Origin: Salminus brasiliensis
Taxonomy: Eukaryota; Chordata; Actinopteri; Characiformes; Bryconidae
DNA: 64,000 nucleotides
Reading direction: 5' to 3'
NCBI RefSeq assembly: GCF_030463535.1
Contig: NC_132878.1
Span: 36,644,261-36,708,260 of the forward strand
Below, in pieces: positions 33,225 through 44,900 of this stretch. The notes under the pieces were generated by a model, which made no database searches, was not told the origin of the DNA, and saw only the letters and a program-made list of their open reading frames with translations. Positions within the stretch are counted from its first letter, which is position 1, and every line of letters starts with the position of its first letter. The position numbers and the translations under genes were made by a program.

Positions 33225-33760
33225 TTGATAATCATATCGCTGCTGTCAAATGGAAACCATGTATCTCTATTTTTGTCTGTTTTTATTTTTTTCCATGGTT
33301 TGAACCCTGTAGCTGCTTTTAACACTTTTTTAATACTTCTGGGTGAACACACACTTAACTACACACACATGTTCAGGGAACAGAGGTCCCTCAATGTAAA
33401 AATACAATGTGCGTTACCCCCCACATGTGCAATTAAGTCAATTTGCAATTATCTGTAAATAATCTGTAAATAATATAGTTATTGCTTTCTTCTACTACTA
33501 TTATTTATATTGTGTACATATTGGTAATTTATCTACATTTTTGCATCTGAGGGTCTTGCTATCCCTTTTCTGCTGTGACGCTAAGAATTTCCCGACTGTG
33601 GAATAAAGGATATAAATAAATATAGGATATAATAAAGGATTATCTTATCTTATTTTACATGAACTAACATTCAGAGTTCAGAACAGTTTTGCCTTCTCTT
33701 GTAAAGTCACCATTTTGGAGTTACATGTTCTTCATTGGACAGCGACGATATGCACATCTA
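33225..33760 (+). repeat. Dispersed repeat family copy split by a LINE-like tail
   Basis: The left part (GGTTTGAACCCTGTAGCTGC, 33,225-33,460) and right part (GTAAAGTCACCATTTTGGAG, TTGGACAGCGACGATAT, 33,660-33,760) belong to one family copy. Between them lies a tail ending GAATTTCCCGACTGTGGAAT and AAAGGATTATCTTATCTT, typical of a LINE 3' end, so it may be a nested insertion. Confidence 0.55.
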
Positions 33761-35549
33761 CTTGAGTATAGTAAGTGTGTACCATAATGGTCATCTGTGA
33801 GTGAGTAAAGAGCTATTGACAGCACTTACTGCTCAGTGTTGTTGTAGACAGCAAAAATTGGGCATTGGTTGGGTAAAAGGCATGTGGGTATGTCCCCTTT
33901 GAAGTTCTTCCTGATTTGAGCACTGTTAATCAGAGTAGATGTTTAAAGCTTACTCATTTACTCTACTACAAATATTCCTTTAAGCATTCTCTGCCTGAAC
34001 AGATGCTGCAATACATACATGACTGGATAAAGCTGGTCAAAATGTAGACTTGCTCACATGCTAAGCAAAGTACATTTGTGTTCGTAGCCTTCGTGGCTTG
34101 ATTCAGTCATAGACAGAACAAAACTAATATTAGACCACAGGTAAAAAATTCAGTTCTTGCAACACATGCTACTCATGGTGATGCACAACAGGTATGTTCA
34201 GTTGGCCCAACTGAAGGCTACCATGAGGATAACCAGATTCCTGACCCCATGAGTGAACACACACCTGAATCATTTTAATGTTGCAAATTAAAACCACATG
34301 AAAAAGGATCAAATATCATAAATCTCCAGGTTGTGGCAAGGGCCTGAGCAAATGAACTAGATGTGAAAACCTAGCTGATTTGCATAAGTCTTAAAGTGGC
34401 ACATGTTACAGATGCACGAAACACAGACTGTCGAAGCATTTACAAGGCAAACACTTAGTCAGGTTAGTGCCATCTCAAAGAACATTGCTTTCTTTATTCA
34501 GGCAAACGGACTGTATCCTGTTAACCTACAGCCTGTGGTTTAGTTTACAGTATAGTTTACAGTATAATGCACATTTAGTATTGAGACCAGCAGTCTTGTT
34601 ACAGTACTTTAACATTGTCACACGCTCCCTCTCCTGGGCCCTCGCAGTACTGCACATAACTAGATCATGTTCTCTGGTTCTGTGTGTTGTCCAGGTTCTT
34701 AATAGGCTCCCCCATACCAAAGCCCCACACCACACACCAGCAGGACTCTTTAGCACATATTATAATACTGTGATTGAGTGAAACTGGGAAATACCACTTG
34801 TCCGACATGTAAAGTGCAGTTAAAGTGCAAATAAGGTTGTATTTACAAGTAGATATTTTTCGAGATAACATATGAGTTAACGAGATGTATGTGATCGATG
34901 TGCTTTTTCATATAGCAAAGAAATAGTTGGCACTCTCTGCACCTCCATGCTTTCGGTTCTCATGTTGTGGGTGGTAATCGTATTCACTAGTCAAGAATCC
35001 TTGACCTTTTTGACCTTCTGTTCTTTGTTTTTTAATGAAAGACACATCTACCTGCCTGTTATTTGATTCCCGCCTGTTTAATCCACCATTGGCACTGGAT
35101 TAGCCCTAAAATTAACCCCTTAGGCATCTTCTTGTCAGTCCTTGTAGTGCTTTTACTGCCTGCCACAGACTGGGCGGCTCGCATGTGGGCCTCTAATCGA
35201 CAGGTTGCTCACTCCCGTAGCCATGTTTTGAAGCCTCCTTTAGTGGCCATTTTTAGTGCTACTTTAGACTCTTGGTCCAGGCCTTACATTGGGAACACTG
35301 GTGACACAACAGAGAGGGAGCTTGTATGGCAGTGGGGTTCCACAGCAACATTGTGTGTCCTGGTGTGTCATGGAGAGCAGGAGAAGTTTCTTGCACTGGA
35401 ATATTATATTTAGACTATTTTTATATTATATGTTTTTGATATGAGCCTGCTTCATTTCCATTTATGTCATTACGTCCAGGTCAGCAAAGTCAGTTGTAGC
35501 CTGAATGCTAAGCAGACTTTCTGGAAAGTCTTTCTTTCTTTATACTTGT
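33761..35549. other. Intergenic, no gene recognised
   Basis: ORFs of 104 and 116 codons exist (34,467 and 35,063) but show no domain, no conserved splice context and low-complexity composition. I do not call them genes. Confidence 0.5.
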
Positions 35550-35830
35550 TCCTTTTGTTTGATTTCACCATGCGCTACCTTCACCCACCTGTGCCTCCTC
35601 TGTAGCCACGCCCCTTGTTCGTTTCAGGTGTTTTCCGTTTGTCTTTGTATAAGCACCCCTTTGTTTTAGCCTTCCCTTATATGGTCTTGTGTGTGATCAT
35701 GTGTAGGGATGTTCAAGGTGGTGCAATGTATGTTGGCTTGGCCTGGTCTGCCTGTTCTGTTTCTGTTTTTCAGTAGTTAAGTTTGCTTAATCTGTTTGTT
35801 CTGTCTGTCTGTTTAGTTTGGTAGTTTTGG
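35550..35830 (+). mobile_element. LTR-like fragment related to 19,785-20,070
   Basis: It shares GTAGCCACGCCCCTTGTT, TTTGTATAAGCACCCCTTTG, ATGGTCTTGTGTGTGATCAT and GGATGTTCAAGGTGGT blocks, in the same order, with the 19.8-kb copy. Confidence 0.4.
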
Positions 35831-37279
35831 TATTTTGATTATTAATTACAAAGCAGTTATAACTAATGTTTATTTGACATGTGGATGCTTTTTGGCAACT
35901 TATTGTGTCTTCTGAACTAGAGACCTATCTCCAACCTCACTTTCTTAGCTTAAATAATAGGAAGGGTTGTAGTTACTTCCAGCATTTCTTACAGAAAACG
36001 ATCTCTATGCACTACCAGCACAGGACTTTCTACTTTCTCTATTAAAGCCACAGTGCACCAGGAAGTGAACACACTGCACATTGCCATTTAGCATCACATA
36101 GCGTAATGGTACGCACTCACTCGCCACTTTGCCTTGTCACATCCAATTCATTCCAATGGAGAGAGCTGCAAATGAGTACGGCCACCGCACTGCTTCAAGA
36201 CAATCGGGTTGGTATGTTACACGAGTGTCACACACAGAACAAATGCCTTTCAAACATGGAGGAAAAATAATTCTTCAGAACTTAGTAGAACACAGTATAA
36301 ACTTTGGCAGGTGATTAGTAATCCAGTTATTATTTTAGTTCAGTTTTAGTCAGTTAAATTTCTGAAATATTTAGTCATCTTTCTTTAATGTTTGGTTTTA
36401 AAGGGCATATTTATATTCCCAACTTTTCTAAACAGCCTAGGAATAATGTGCTGATCACATTAACATGTGAAACATTTGATTAACATCTGATCACATTTAC
36501 ATCACATCTGACAAACATCTGATATTATATCTGACAGATCCAGTACAGTGTGTACATACTATATGGTTTCACTGTGACTGAGCATGTACTTTAAAACGAT
36601 AAACTCTCCATATGTAGCCTCTTGTTGCCCCTTAGTTTTATAACAGCTCTGGAAAAAATTGAGACCATTTAATTTGTTTTCTTAAATTTGCATCTCTACG
36701 TGTATGGCAGCCTTTTTATTCCAGGCATTTCATCATTACAAAGCTGAGTTAGCTGAATTTGCATATTATGAATGGCATAAAGTCACCCAACAGCAATGTA
36801 AAAGACTAGTGGAGAGCCTGCCAAGACATGAAAGCTGTGACTGACAGTCAAGGTTATTTCACTATGGTGATTTTTTTGAATGCTCTCAAAGTTCAAATAT
36901 TAGTACTGTGTAGTTTAAATTTGAATGATAACTTCTTTGCATTATAATTATTATATACATTTATTTGCATTTTTGAACAGTTTCCATTTCAGCAAATAAA
37001 TGCTCTAAATAGCAATATTTTTATTTGAAATTTGTCTGAGTTATATACACTCCAGTGAGTCTTTCTAGCTTATCAACTCATGCAGGCCAGAGTGGCTACC
37101 GAGATAGATTTCAGGGGTTTCTTGTGAGGGACATAAACAAAGCAAACTTGAGAAAAAATTGCTACCAAGTAATTTCCTTGTATCACATTCACACACTCTG
37201 GACTACTGCAACCCGAGAAGGGTACCAAAACCCTCCCCTGGCTCAACTATGAAGTTGCACAGCTCGGAATGCACGTACT
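35831..37279. other. Intergenic, no gene recognised
   Basis: AT-rich sequence. GAGACCATTTAATTTG near 36,660 resembles a common fish DNA-element end, but nothing else supports it. Confidence 0.45.
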
Positions 37280-38340
37280 GTAGCCTTTAAATTTGGGTAT
37301 ACGGAAGAGTACAAAAAAGACAGCTAAAAGCAGTCTAAACATATGTACAAAGACAGAGTACCACAGTTCAACTCCACCAATGTCAGAAGCATGTGGCAGG
37401 GGTTAAACACAATCACAGAGTGAGACCAGCACCGCGTTTCCAGACAAGCTAAACTCCTTTTATGCTCATTCTAAAGCAATTAATGCTGCGCCCCTGGAGA
37501 GAGCCCCTGCCACTGCTACTTCTCACCCACCCTCTGTCTCTGTATCCGACATTTACTATAAGCACGTAAACACCTGCAAATCTCCATTGATGGAACCACT
37601 GTGGAGAAGGTCAGCAGATGTTTTTAGGTGTTCACATCGGCAAGGTGCTGAAGATTGTGCCTTCTTCACCACCACAACAGCGCCTCTTCTACCTCTGTAC
37701 ATCCTCAGGACGTTCTACACCTGCACTGTTGAGAGTACTCTGCCGAGCTGTTTCACCACCTGCTACAGGAACTGCATTGCTCCTAAGTCGAAAGCTCTGC
37801 AGAGGGTGGTGCAAACAGCTCAGCACATCATTGCGGTTCAGCTTCCAAACCTTCTGTTGTCAAAGCTGCTGAGTGGCAGGGGGAACAGAAGTATGAAGTC
37901 CAGAACCAGATGGGTCAGAGACAGCTTCTTCCCACAGGCCATCAGAGTACCAAATAGCCAGTAGCATTGTGTTTTACATAGCCCATCACACACATATCTC
38001 ACCTCAATCAGAACCACTGTGGACCTATATGGGACAAACCACACCCCACCTTCACCCACATCAACACAGTCTGCACACTGCACTTTACAACTGGAACCAA
38101 ACCAAAGACTCTTTCACCCCACTCGCAAATAGTAATCTGTAACATCTACATATTGTGTATTTTTATAACTTAAATTAATGTTAAATTAAGTTAGTGTATA
38201 TATTCTGTACATGATTTTTTGTACTTGATTTTTTGTACACGTTTTATATGTGTGTATTTACTCAGAGGGACAATCAGATTTTCATTCATCTTTACACCTG
38301 TGTTCATGTGATGTGACAATACAGTTTATTGTATCAGATT
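37280..38340 (+). mobile_element. Internally deleted non-LTR retrotransposon
   Basis: Broken frames read MWQGLNTIT (37,390-37,420) from the region before the RT domain. They then jump to the C-terminal part ILRTFYTCTVESTLPSCFT, KALQRVVQTAQHI and RDSFFPQAIRVPNSQ. The RT core is missing. The 3' tail ends near TGACAATACAGTTTATTGTA. The family matches the fragment at 41,130-41,940. Confidence 0.7.
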
Positions 38341-39100
38341 TTTGTTACTTCCCATTTCAAAAGCTCTGAGCTTGCCGTACACAATGTGAATTTAAAACAT
38401 GACAGAATATGACATCTGATTCTCTCTAAACTGTATGTTTTTCAACATTTGTTTGCGATTGTTTAAGCATGGCCAGCTACAATTTAGCATAACAATGCAT
38501 TACACAGTTACATTTTAAAGAGGCAGACTTGCATCTCATTTAAGGCTGTGCTGTAAATAAGACACTGTTCTAATTATCCTTAACATTTTTGAAGAGCTAG
38601 CATGTGGTGGATTTTTACCACATCGTACATGCTTTGCTTTTCAGTCTGCAGAGCACAAGTGATGCAAATGAACATGATCAGTAAGGCAGGAAATGGTTAA
38701 ACTTACACAGACAAATGTATTCAGGAACGAGCGTCCACTTACAGAGATGCCAAAACAAATGTCATACATGTACCGACAGAATCGTAGTCGACTAACAATG
38801 GTCACTTAACCAGTGAACAGCTCAAGCTTAAACGCATTAAAATCTGGAAAATGCTTTTGTATATGTAAAATGCAAATAAAATATAAGTAATGCTAAATGA
38901 ATGATGACTTGGTTTTGGTATATAAAACCACACAAACGTCCTCAGCAAACTTTATAAATATACAGTGAAAGATACAATGGGAAAAGATCAAATATACAGT
39001 GGGCTTTATATATTTGATCAGGTCAGCCCCACTTCTAAGAAGTAATCAAAATAATATTTAAGCTAAACAAAATATTCTTCGAATCAATAAAGGTAAAAAG
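38341..39100. other. Intergenic, no gene recognised
   Basis: No coding or named repeat signal was seen. Confidence 0.5.
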
Positions 39101-39101
39101 G

Positions 39102-39172
39102 CAAAAGGTAAAGGTGCACGTATTTGTTACTGTAGTATGTACAGCGAAATGTGTCTTCCATTTGTGGTGGTG

Positions 39173-39212
<40 letters not shown>
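39102..39212 (-). repeat. SINE 3' part, reverse orientation, with (CA)n
   Basis: GGTAAAGGTGCACGTATTTG, TACAGCGAAATGTGTC and GTGGTGGTGAACACAC are the reverse complement of the SINE tail seen at 8,640-8,735. (CA)n spans 39173-39209. Confidence 0.8.
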
Positions 39213-39213
<1 letters not shown>

Positions 39214-39370
39214 AATATTCAAAGAGGTGTTGATCTGCAGAATGTGTTCTTATGTACTTGTTTAAAAAATGATTAGTTGCCATTGTAAGTAGGCCAGGTC
39301 CTGTTTCTTGTCCCACATGCTCCAGTGTAAGTTACCCTTTGTAAGAAAAGTTTAATTTTAGCTTACTTCT

Positions 39371-39875
39371 TATTACTCCACTGCTGCGTTCTCTCCACTG
39401 GCTTCCTGTAGCTGCCCGCATCAGATTTAAAACCCTGACTCTGGCCTACAAAGCCAAGAACGGACCAGCCCCTCCGTATCTGATGGCAATGGTCAAAAGC
39501 CGATCCGCACCAAGAGCCCTTCGAGCTTCAAGTATGGCTCGGCTTGACCCGCCATCCCTCAAAATCCGTGGAAGACAAGCGTCCAGGCTTTTTTCTGTCC
39601 TGGCACCAAAGTGGTGGAACGAGCTGCCCCTGGATGTCCGAACGGCCGAGTCACTCGCTGTCTTCAAACGCAGACTGAAGACCCACCTCTTCAGAGAGTA
39701 CTTGGACGAATAGTTCTATGGTCGCCTTATTGTATTGTGTTTAGTAATGTCTAAGCTTAGAGGTATCTTTTGAATTATTAGCCTATTCTAACTAGCGAAG
39801 GTTTTCTTGGGTAAATAGCAAAGCACTTTGTAAGTCGCTCTGGATAAGAGCGTCTGCTAAATGCCGTAAATATTA
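39371..39875 (+). mobile_element. 5'-truncated L2-like LINE, C-terminus and 3'UTR
   Basis: It reads [20 protein letters not shown], then a 76-codon open stretch MAMVKSRSAPRALRAS..FREYLDE with a stop at 39711, then the L2 3'UTR ending CTCTGGATAAGAGCGTCTGC and TAAATGCCGTAAAT. It is close to the 3' end of the long copy at 41,950-45,060, in the opposite orientation. Confidence 0.92.
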
Positions 39876-40239
39876 TGAGAATTATCATATTTGTATTCTT
39901 ACAGTCTTTTTCTGGATGTTTCAGTCAATACACTCCTATGGGGAATGAGTCACTGAATGTGTATTCAGGCCACTCAGAAGCAGGCAAGGAATTTATGAGA
40001 ACATAAAACTAGAATCAAACAAAAGCTCTTTTATGTAGAGATGGAGTATGGACATTTGCTTTGTACCATCTAACACATGAGATAAGCATGTGTAGAACTC
40101 AATTGTCTGTGGTCACACCAGTAGAAGCATCACTTTGAACAAAACTCAAAAGGTAAACTAATGAAAATAGAAATAGAGTAAAAATACTATACTCTTTACT
40201 ACAAATAGTAAATTACAGTTGCAACTGAAATGATTCAAC

Positions 40240-41125
40240 ACTAAATGCCATTTTTGCCAGTTTGCTGACTGATGTTTGATTGCATGTTAGAGAGCTGTCC
40301 AAACAGTTCCGAGAAGAGATCGCTGCCCTCTACAAACAAGGAAAAGGATCCAGAAAGAGAGCAAAGCACTGTATGTTCCTAGAGATCCAGCTGGAAGCAG
40401 AGTTCACATGTTCAGAGTTAAAGGGACACTGGCTACACTTCCTGGATATTGCAGAAAGAGGAAGCTCTCACCAGCTGCTACCAGATTCCTGAGGTGGTAA
40501 AAAACCCTTGAGTGAGGGTCAGCAGCAAGACTTGGTGGCAGCAGTTTGCACAGTAAGGTGAATATACTAAAGGTCTCCATGCTTGTACACCGCTACTGAC
40601 CCAAAAGCTCTAATCTGCTCAGAACCTGATAAATAAGACACAGAAGTTTGGGGGTTCTGTTCTGTGGAGCAACAAAACAAAACTGGATCTTTTCTAGCCT
40701 ATGGATCAGCGGTCTGCCTGGAAGAGACAGATCGAAGCATATGATGTAGGGTGATGAACACCCTGCCTACATTGAAGCATTCAAAAACCTGCAGCACGTA
40801 GAAGGATGATTCAATCAGAATGGATTCAATTAAGGATCAGGAAATTATAGGAGGAAATGGGCATCACTGGACCTTCCAACAGGACAATGATCCCAAGCAT
40901 ACCTTAAGGTCCACCAAAGCTTGATTTCAGAAGAAGTTCTGGAAGATTCCGGCATGGTCATCACAGTCGCCTCACTTGAACCCCATAGAAAGTATTTGGT
41001 GGGATTTGAATATGGCGGCTGCAGCAGCAACCCAAGAACATTAGTAAACTAGAGACCACTGACCATGAGGAACGGGCTGAGATTTCCCAGGGAAGCTGCC
41101 ATCACGTTTGCAATGGGTCATAACA
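40240..41125 (+). mobile_element. Degenerate Tc1/mariner-like transposon
   Basis: The plus strand begins ELSKQFREEIAALYKQGKGS, a Tc1-type N-terminal helix-turn-helix. Frame jumps lead to a VLWSNKTKL-like segment (usual WSDETK), HHWTFQQDNDPKHT with the second catalytic Asp, and QSPHLNPIESIWWDL with the third acidic residue. Several stops and shifts make it inactive. Confidence 0.8.
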
Positions 41126-41129
41126 GATT

Positions 41130-41940
41130 GACAATGGCCCCTCTTCTACTCCACTGTCTCTGCACAACAGCAGGGACCACTCACAGTCTTTCCCTCCTCC
41201 ACCCTAAACATTCACACTCTCTGACCACCAGCATCCACTGACTGTGACAAACAACAATTTCCACCCTTCCACTACTGAGCAGTCCAGAACTCGCCACCGA
41301 CTAACACTGCTGAACATGTGAAGAAGCTACTGAGGGAACATAAACAGGGCAAAGGCACAGTACCAGATAGCATTGAGTGTAAAGTACTGAAATTGGGTGA
41401 TGAACCACGTCACAAAATTCTTCAGCACATCTTTCACCTACTCTGCAGTCAGGAAATAGCTCCTTTAAAGTGGAAAACATCTTGTGTGGCTCCTGCTTCC
41501 AAGAAAACGCAACTGACTGCATGAATGACTGAATGACTGAATTACTATCGGCCTGTCATTCTGACAGCCCACCTGATACCGACTTTATCAGACAAGCTCT
41601 TGACCCACAGGATGGCACTGGACTGGATGATGCAGGCATCTACCTGCTGGACAAAGCACTGTGAGGATCATGTCCTTCAGTTTCTCCAGAGTATTCAACA
41701 CCATACAGCTTAAGCTGTTAGGGGAGAAGCTTTGACTGATGTAGGTGGATATATCCATCACCTCATGGATGACTATCTGACCCCAGTTTGTGTGGCTGCA
41801 GGGCTGTGTCTCAAACAGGGCTACAGGTAGCAGTGGCCCCTCCCATTAGACACCCCGGGGTATGTTGGGCGAGCAAACAGTTTTGTTTCCTGTATGACAG
41901 GATATTAAGAAAGACACGGTGAGACGGTGATTAGTCCAAG
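41130..41940 (+). mobile_element. Degenerate non-LTR reverse-transcriptase fragment
   Basis: KKLLREHKQGKGTVPDSIEC, VLKLGDEPRHKILQHIFHLL, PLKWKTSCVAPASKK, then in shifted frames a DDAGIYLL-like segment resemble the start of the RT domain of jockey-like fish LINEs. It runs up to the 3' end of the L2 copy. Confidence 0.65.
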
Positions 41941-41956
41941 CTCTCAAATACATCTT

Positions 41957-44900
41957 TTTTTTTTACATTTACGGCATTTAGCAGACGCTCTTATCCAGCG
42001 CGACTTACAAAGTGCTTTGCTATTTATCCAAGAAAGGCCTTAGCTAGTTAGAAAATACTAATAATTCAAAAGATACCTCTAAGCTTTAGACATTGCTAAA
42101 CACAATACAATAAGGCGACCATAGAACTATTAGTCCAAGTACTCTCTGAAGAGGTGGGTCTTCAGTTTGCGTTTGAAGACAGCGAGCGACTCGGGCGTTC
42201 GGACACCATGGGGGCAGCTCATTCCACCATTTTGGTGCAGGACAGAAAAGAGCCTGGACGCTTGTCTTCCGCGGATTTTGAGGGATGGCGGGTCGAGCCA
42301 AGCCGTACTTGAAGCTGGAAGGGCTCTTGGTGCGGATCGGCTTTTGACCATTGCCTTCAGATACGGAGGGGCTGGTCAGTTCTTGGCTTTGTAGGCCAGC
42401 GTCAGGGTTTTGAATCTGATGCGGGCAGCTACAGGAAGCCAATGGAGAGAACGCAGCAGTGGAGTGACATGGCTGAATTTAGAAACGTTGAAGACGACCC
42501 GTGCCGCTGCATTCTGGATGAGTTGCAGGGGCCTGATGGTGCGCAGAGGGAGACCAGCCAGAAGAGAGTTGCAGTAGTCAAGTCTGGAAGTGACAAGAGA
42601 CTGAACAAGCACCTGGGCGACTCTCTAGAGAGGAAGGGTCGAATTCTCCGGATGTTGTACAGGAGAAATCTGCAGGACCATGTTACGTTTGCAACATGAC
42701 TTGAGAACGATAACTAATCATCCATGACTACACCAAGGCTTCGGGCTTCAGTAGAAGGAGTGACCAGTGAGTTCTCAAAGGTGATGGCAAGATCGTTTTT
42801 TGGACCAGCAGTTCCCGGGATGTACAGCAGCTCCATCTTGCTGGGGTTGAGTTTGAGGTGGTGAGCCGCCATCCAAGAAGAGACGTCGGCGAGGCATGCT
42901 GAGATGCGGGCAGAAACCTGTGTGTCAGACGGTGGGAAAGAGAGCATGAGTTGAGTGTCATCGGCGTAACAGTGGTAAGAGAATCCATGAGAGGATATCA
43001 CTTTACCAAGAGAGCGAGTGTAGAGTGAGAAAAGAAGAGGACCAAGAACCGAGCCTTGTGGAACGCCAGTGGAGAGACTACAAGGAGCGGACGTGTCGCC
43101 CTGCCACGTTACCTGGTATGAGCGTCCCTGCAGGTATGATGCAAACCATCGCCATGCAGAGCCGGTAATTCCAAGACCGGCAAGGATAGACAGGAGGATC
43201 TTGTGGTCCACTGTGTCAAAAGCTGCGGAGAGGTCAAGAAGGATCAGAACCGAGGACAGTCTGGCAGCTTTAGCTGCATGGAGCTTCTCTGTAACTGCAA
43301 TGAGAGCAGTTTCAGTAGAGTGTGCAGCTTTGAAGCCAGACTGGTTAGGGTCCTGAAGATTGTTCAGAGTGAGAAAGAGAGACAGTTGGTTGTAGACAGA
43401 ACGTTCGAGAATCTTTGAGAGAAAAGAGAGAAGAGAGATAGGTCTGTAGTTGCCGATGTCCAAGCTGTCCAGAGTTGGTTTCTTTAGGATGGGCACGATT
43501 CTGGCAGACTTGAAGGCCGATGGTACCTGACCTGACAACAAAGAGCTGTTTATGATAGAGGAGATGAAGGGAGGGAGGTTTGGAGCGATTGTTTGGAACA
43601 GAGGGGATGGAACAGGGTCTAGTGGACAGGTGGTAGGATTATTGGAGGTGAGAAGATGTAGGAGGTCATCTGTGGAAAGAGGAGAGAAGCAGGTCAGAGA
43701 AGAAGGAGGAGGAGGGCAGTGCCTAGAGAGGGGGGTAGAGGCAGGGGGAAAAGATCGGCGGATCTTGTCAACCTTTTCTTCAAAGAAGGAGACAAAATTT
43801 TCTGCAGACAGGGTAGTGGGAGGTGGGGGAGTAGGAGGGTTGAGGAGAGAGGAGAAGATGGTGAATAGTTTGCGTGGGTCAGATGCAGAGGATTCCAATT
43901 TCCCCCTGTAGTAAGATGCTTTAGCGGCAGCAACTTCCGTTCTGAACCTGGAGAGAAGAGACTGATAGGAGTGGAGGTCGGAGTCGTGTTGTGACTTCTG
44001 CCACTTCCTTTCAGCCAGTCTTAGCTCTCTACGGTTGTTGCGGAGAACATCTGACAGCCACGGGGAAGGTGGAGAAGAATTTGCTGACCTAGGGGAGAAA
44101 GGGCAGAGAAGGTCGAGAGAGGTGGAGATAGATGAGAGGAGAGTGTCTGTAGCAGTTTCAAGTGGCAGAGAGGAGAAAGATTCAAGATCAGGAAGAGTGG
44201 TCAGGACAGTTGAGGCAAGAGCTGAGGGGGAAACAGAGCGAAGATTGCGGTGAACAGTGTAAGAGCTTGCAGAGGTGGTGGTTGAAGGAGCAGAGAGGGG
44301 GAGTGAGAAGGAGAGAAAGTGGTGATCAGAGAAGTCCAAAGGAGTCACAGCCACATCCAGAGCAGAGACAGGTCTGCTGAAGGTCAGGTCCAGAGTGTTC
44401 CCTGCTCTGTGTGTTGGTGCAGACTGGTTGAACGCGAGATCAAAAGAGGATAGGATTGGGAGAAGGCATGAAGACTGGAGTTTCTCTGATGGAAGGTTGA
44501 AGTCGCCGAGTAGAATAAGTGGGGCGTCAACAGGGAGTCCACTCAAGAGAACATCCAGTTCATCAACAAAATTGCCCAAAGGACCAGGAGGACGATAGAG
44601 AACAATGATGTGAAGTCTAGTGGGAGAAGAGACAGTAACAGCATGGTATTCAAAAGAGGAAACGTCAAGATTAGAGAAAGAGAGTGGGGTGAAGCGCCAC
44701 AGAGGAGAGAGAAGTAGACCGGTGCCGCCGCCCCTGCCAGTCCTTTGTGGAGAGTGGGAAAAGGCAGCTGGAGTTGCAGAGTTGTCCGGGGTGATCCACG
44801 TCTCAGTCAGTGCCAGGAAGTTTAGAGACCGAGCAGAAGCAAAAGCTGAAATGAAATCTGCCTTCTGCACTGCAGACTGGCAATTCCACAGTCCCCCAGT

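Noticed and set aside
34467-34781. 104-codon ORF overlapping an opposite-strand ORF.
   Set aside because: Repetitive, hydrophobic low-complexity translation with no family resemblance. The opposite-strand ORF is equally long.
35063-35413. 116-codon ORF as a possible gene.
   Set aside because: No recognisable domain, no supporting splice context, and ORFs of this size are expected by chance in 64 kb.
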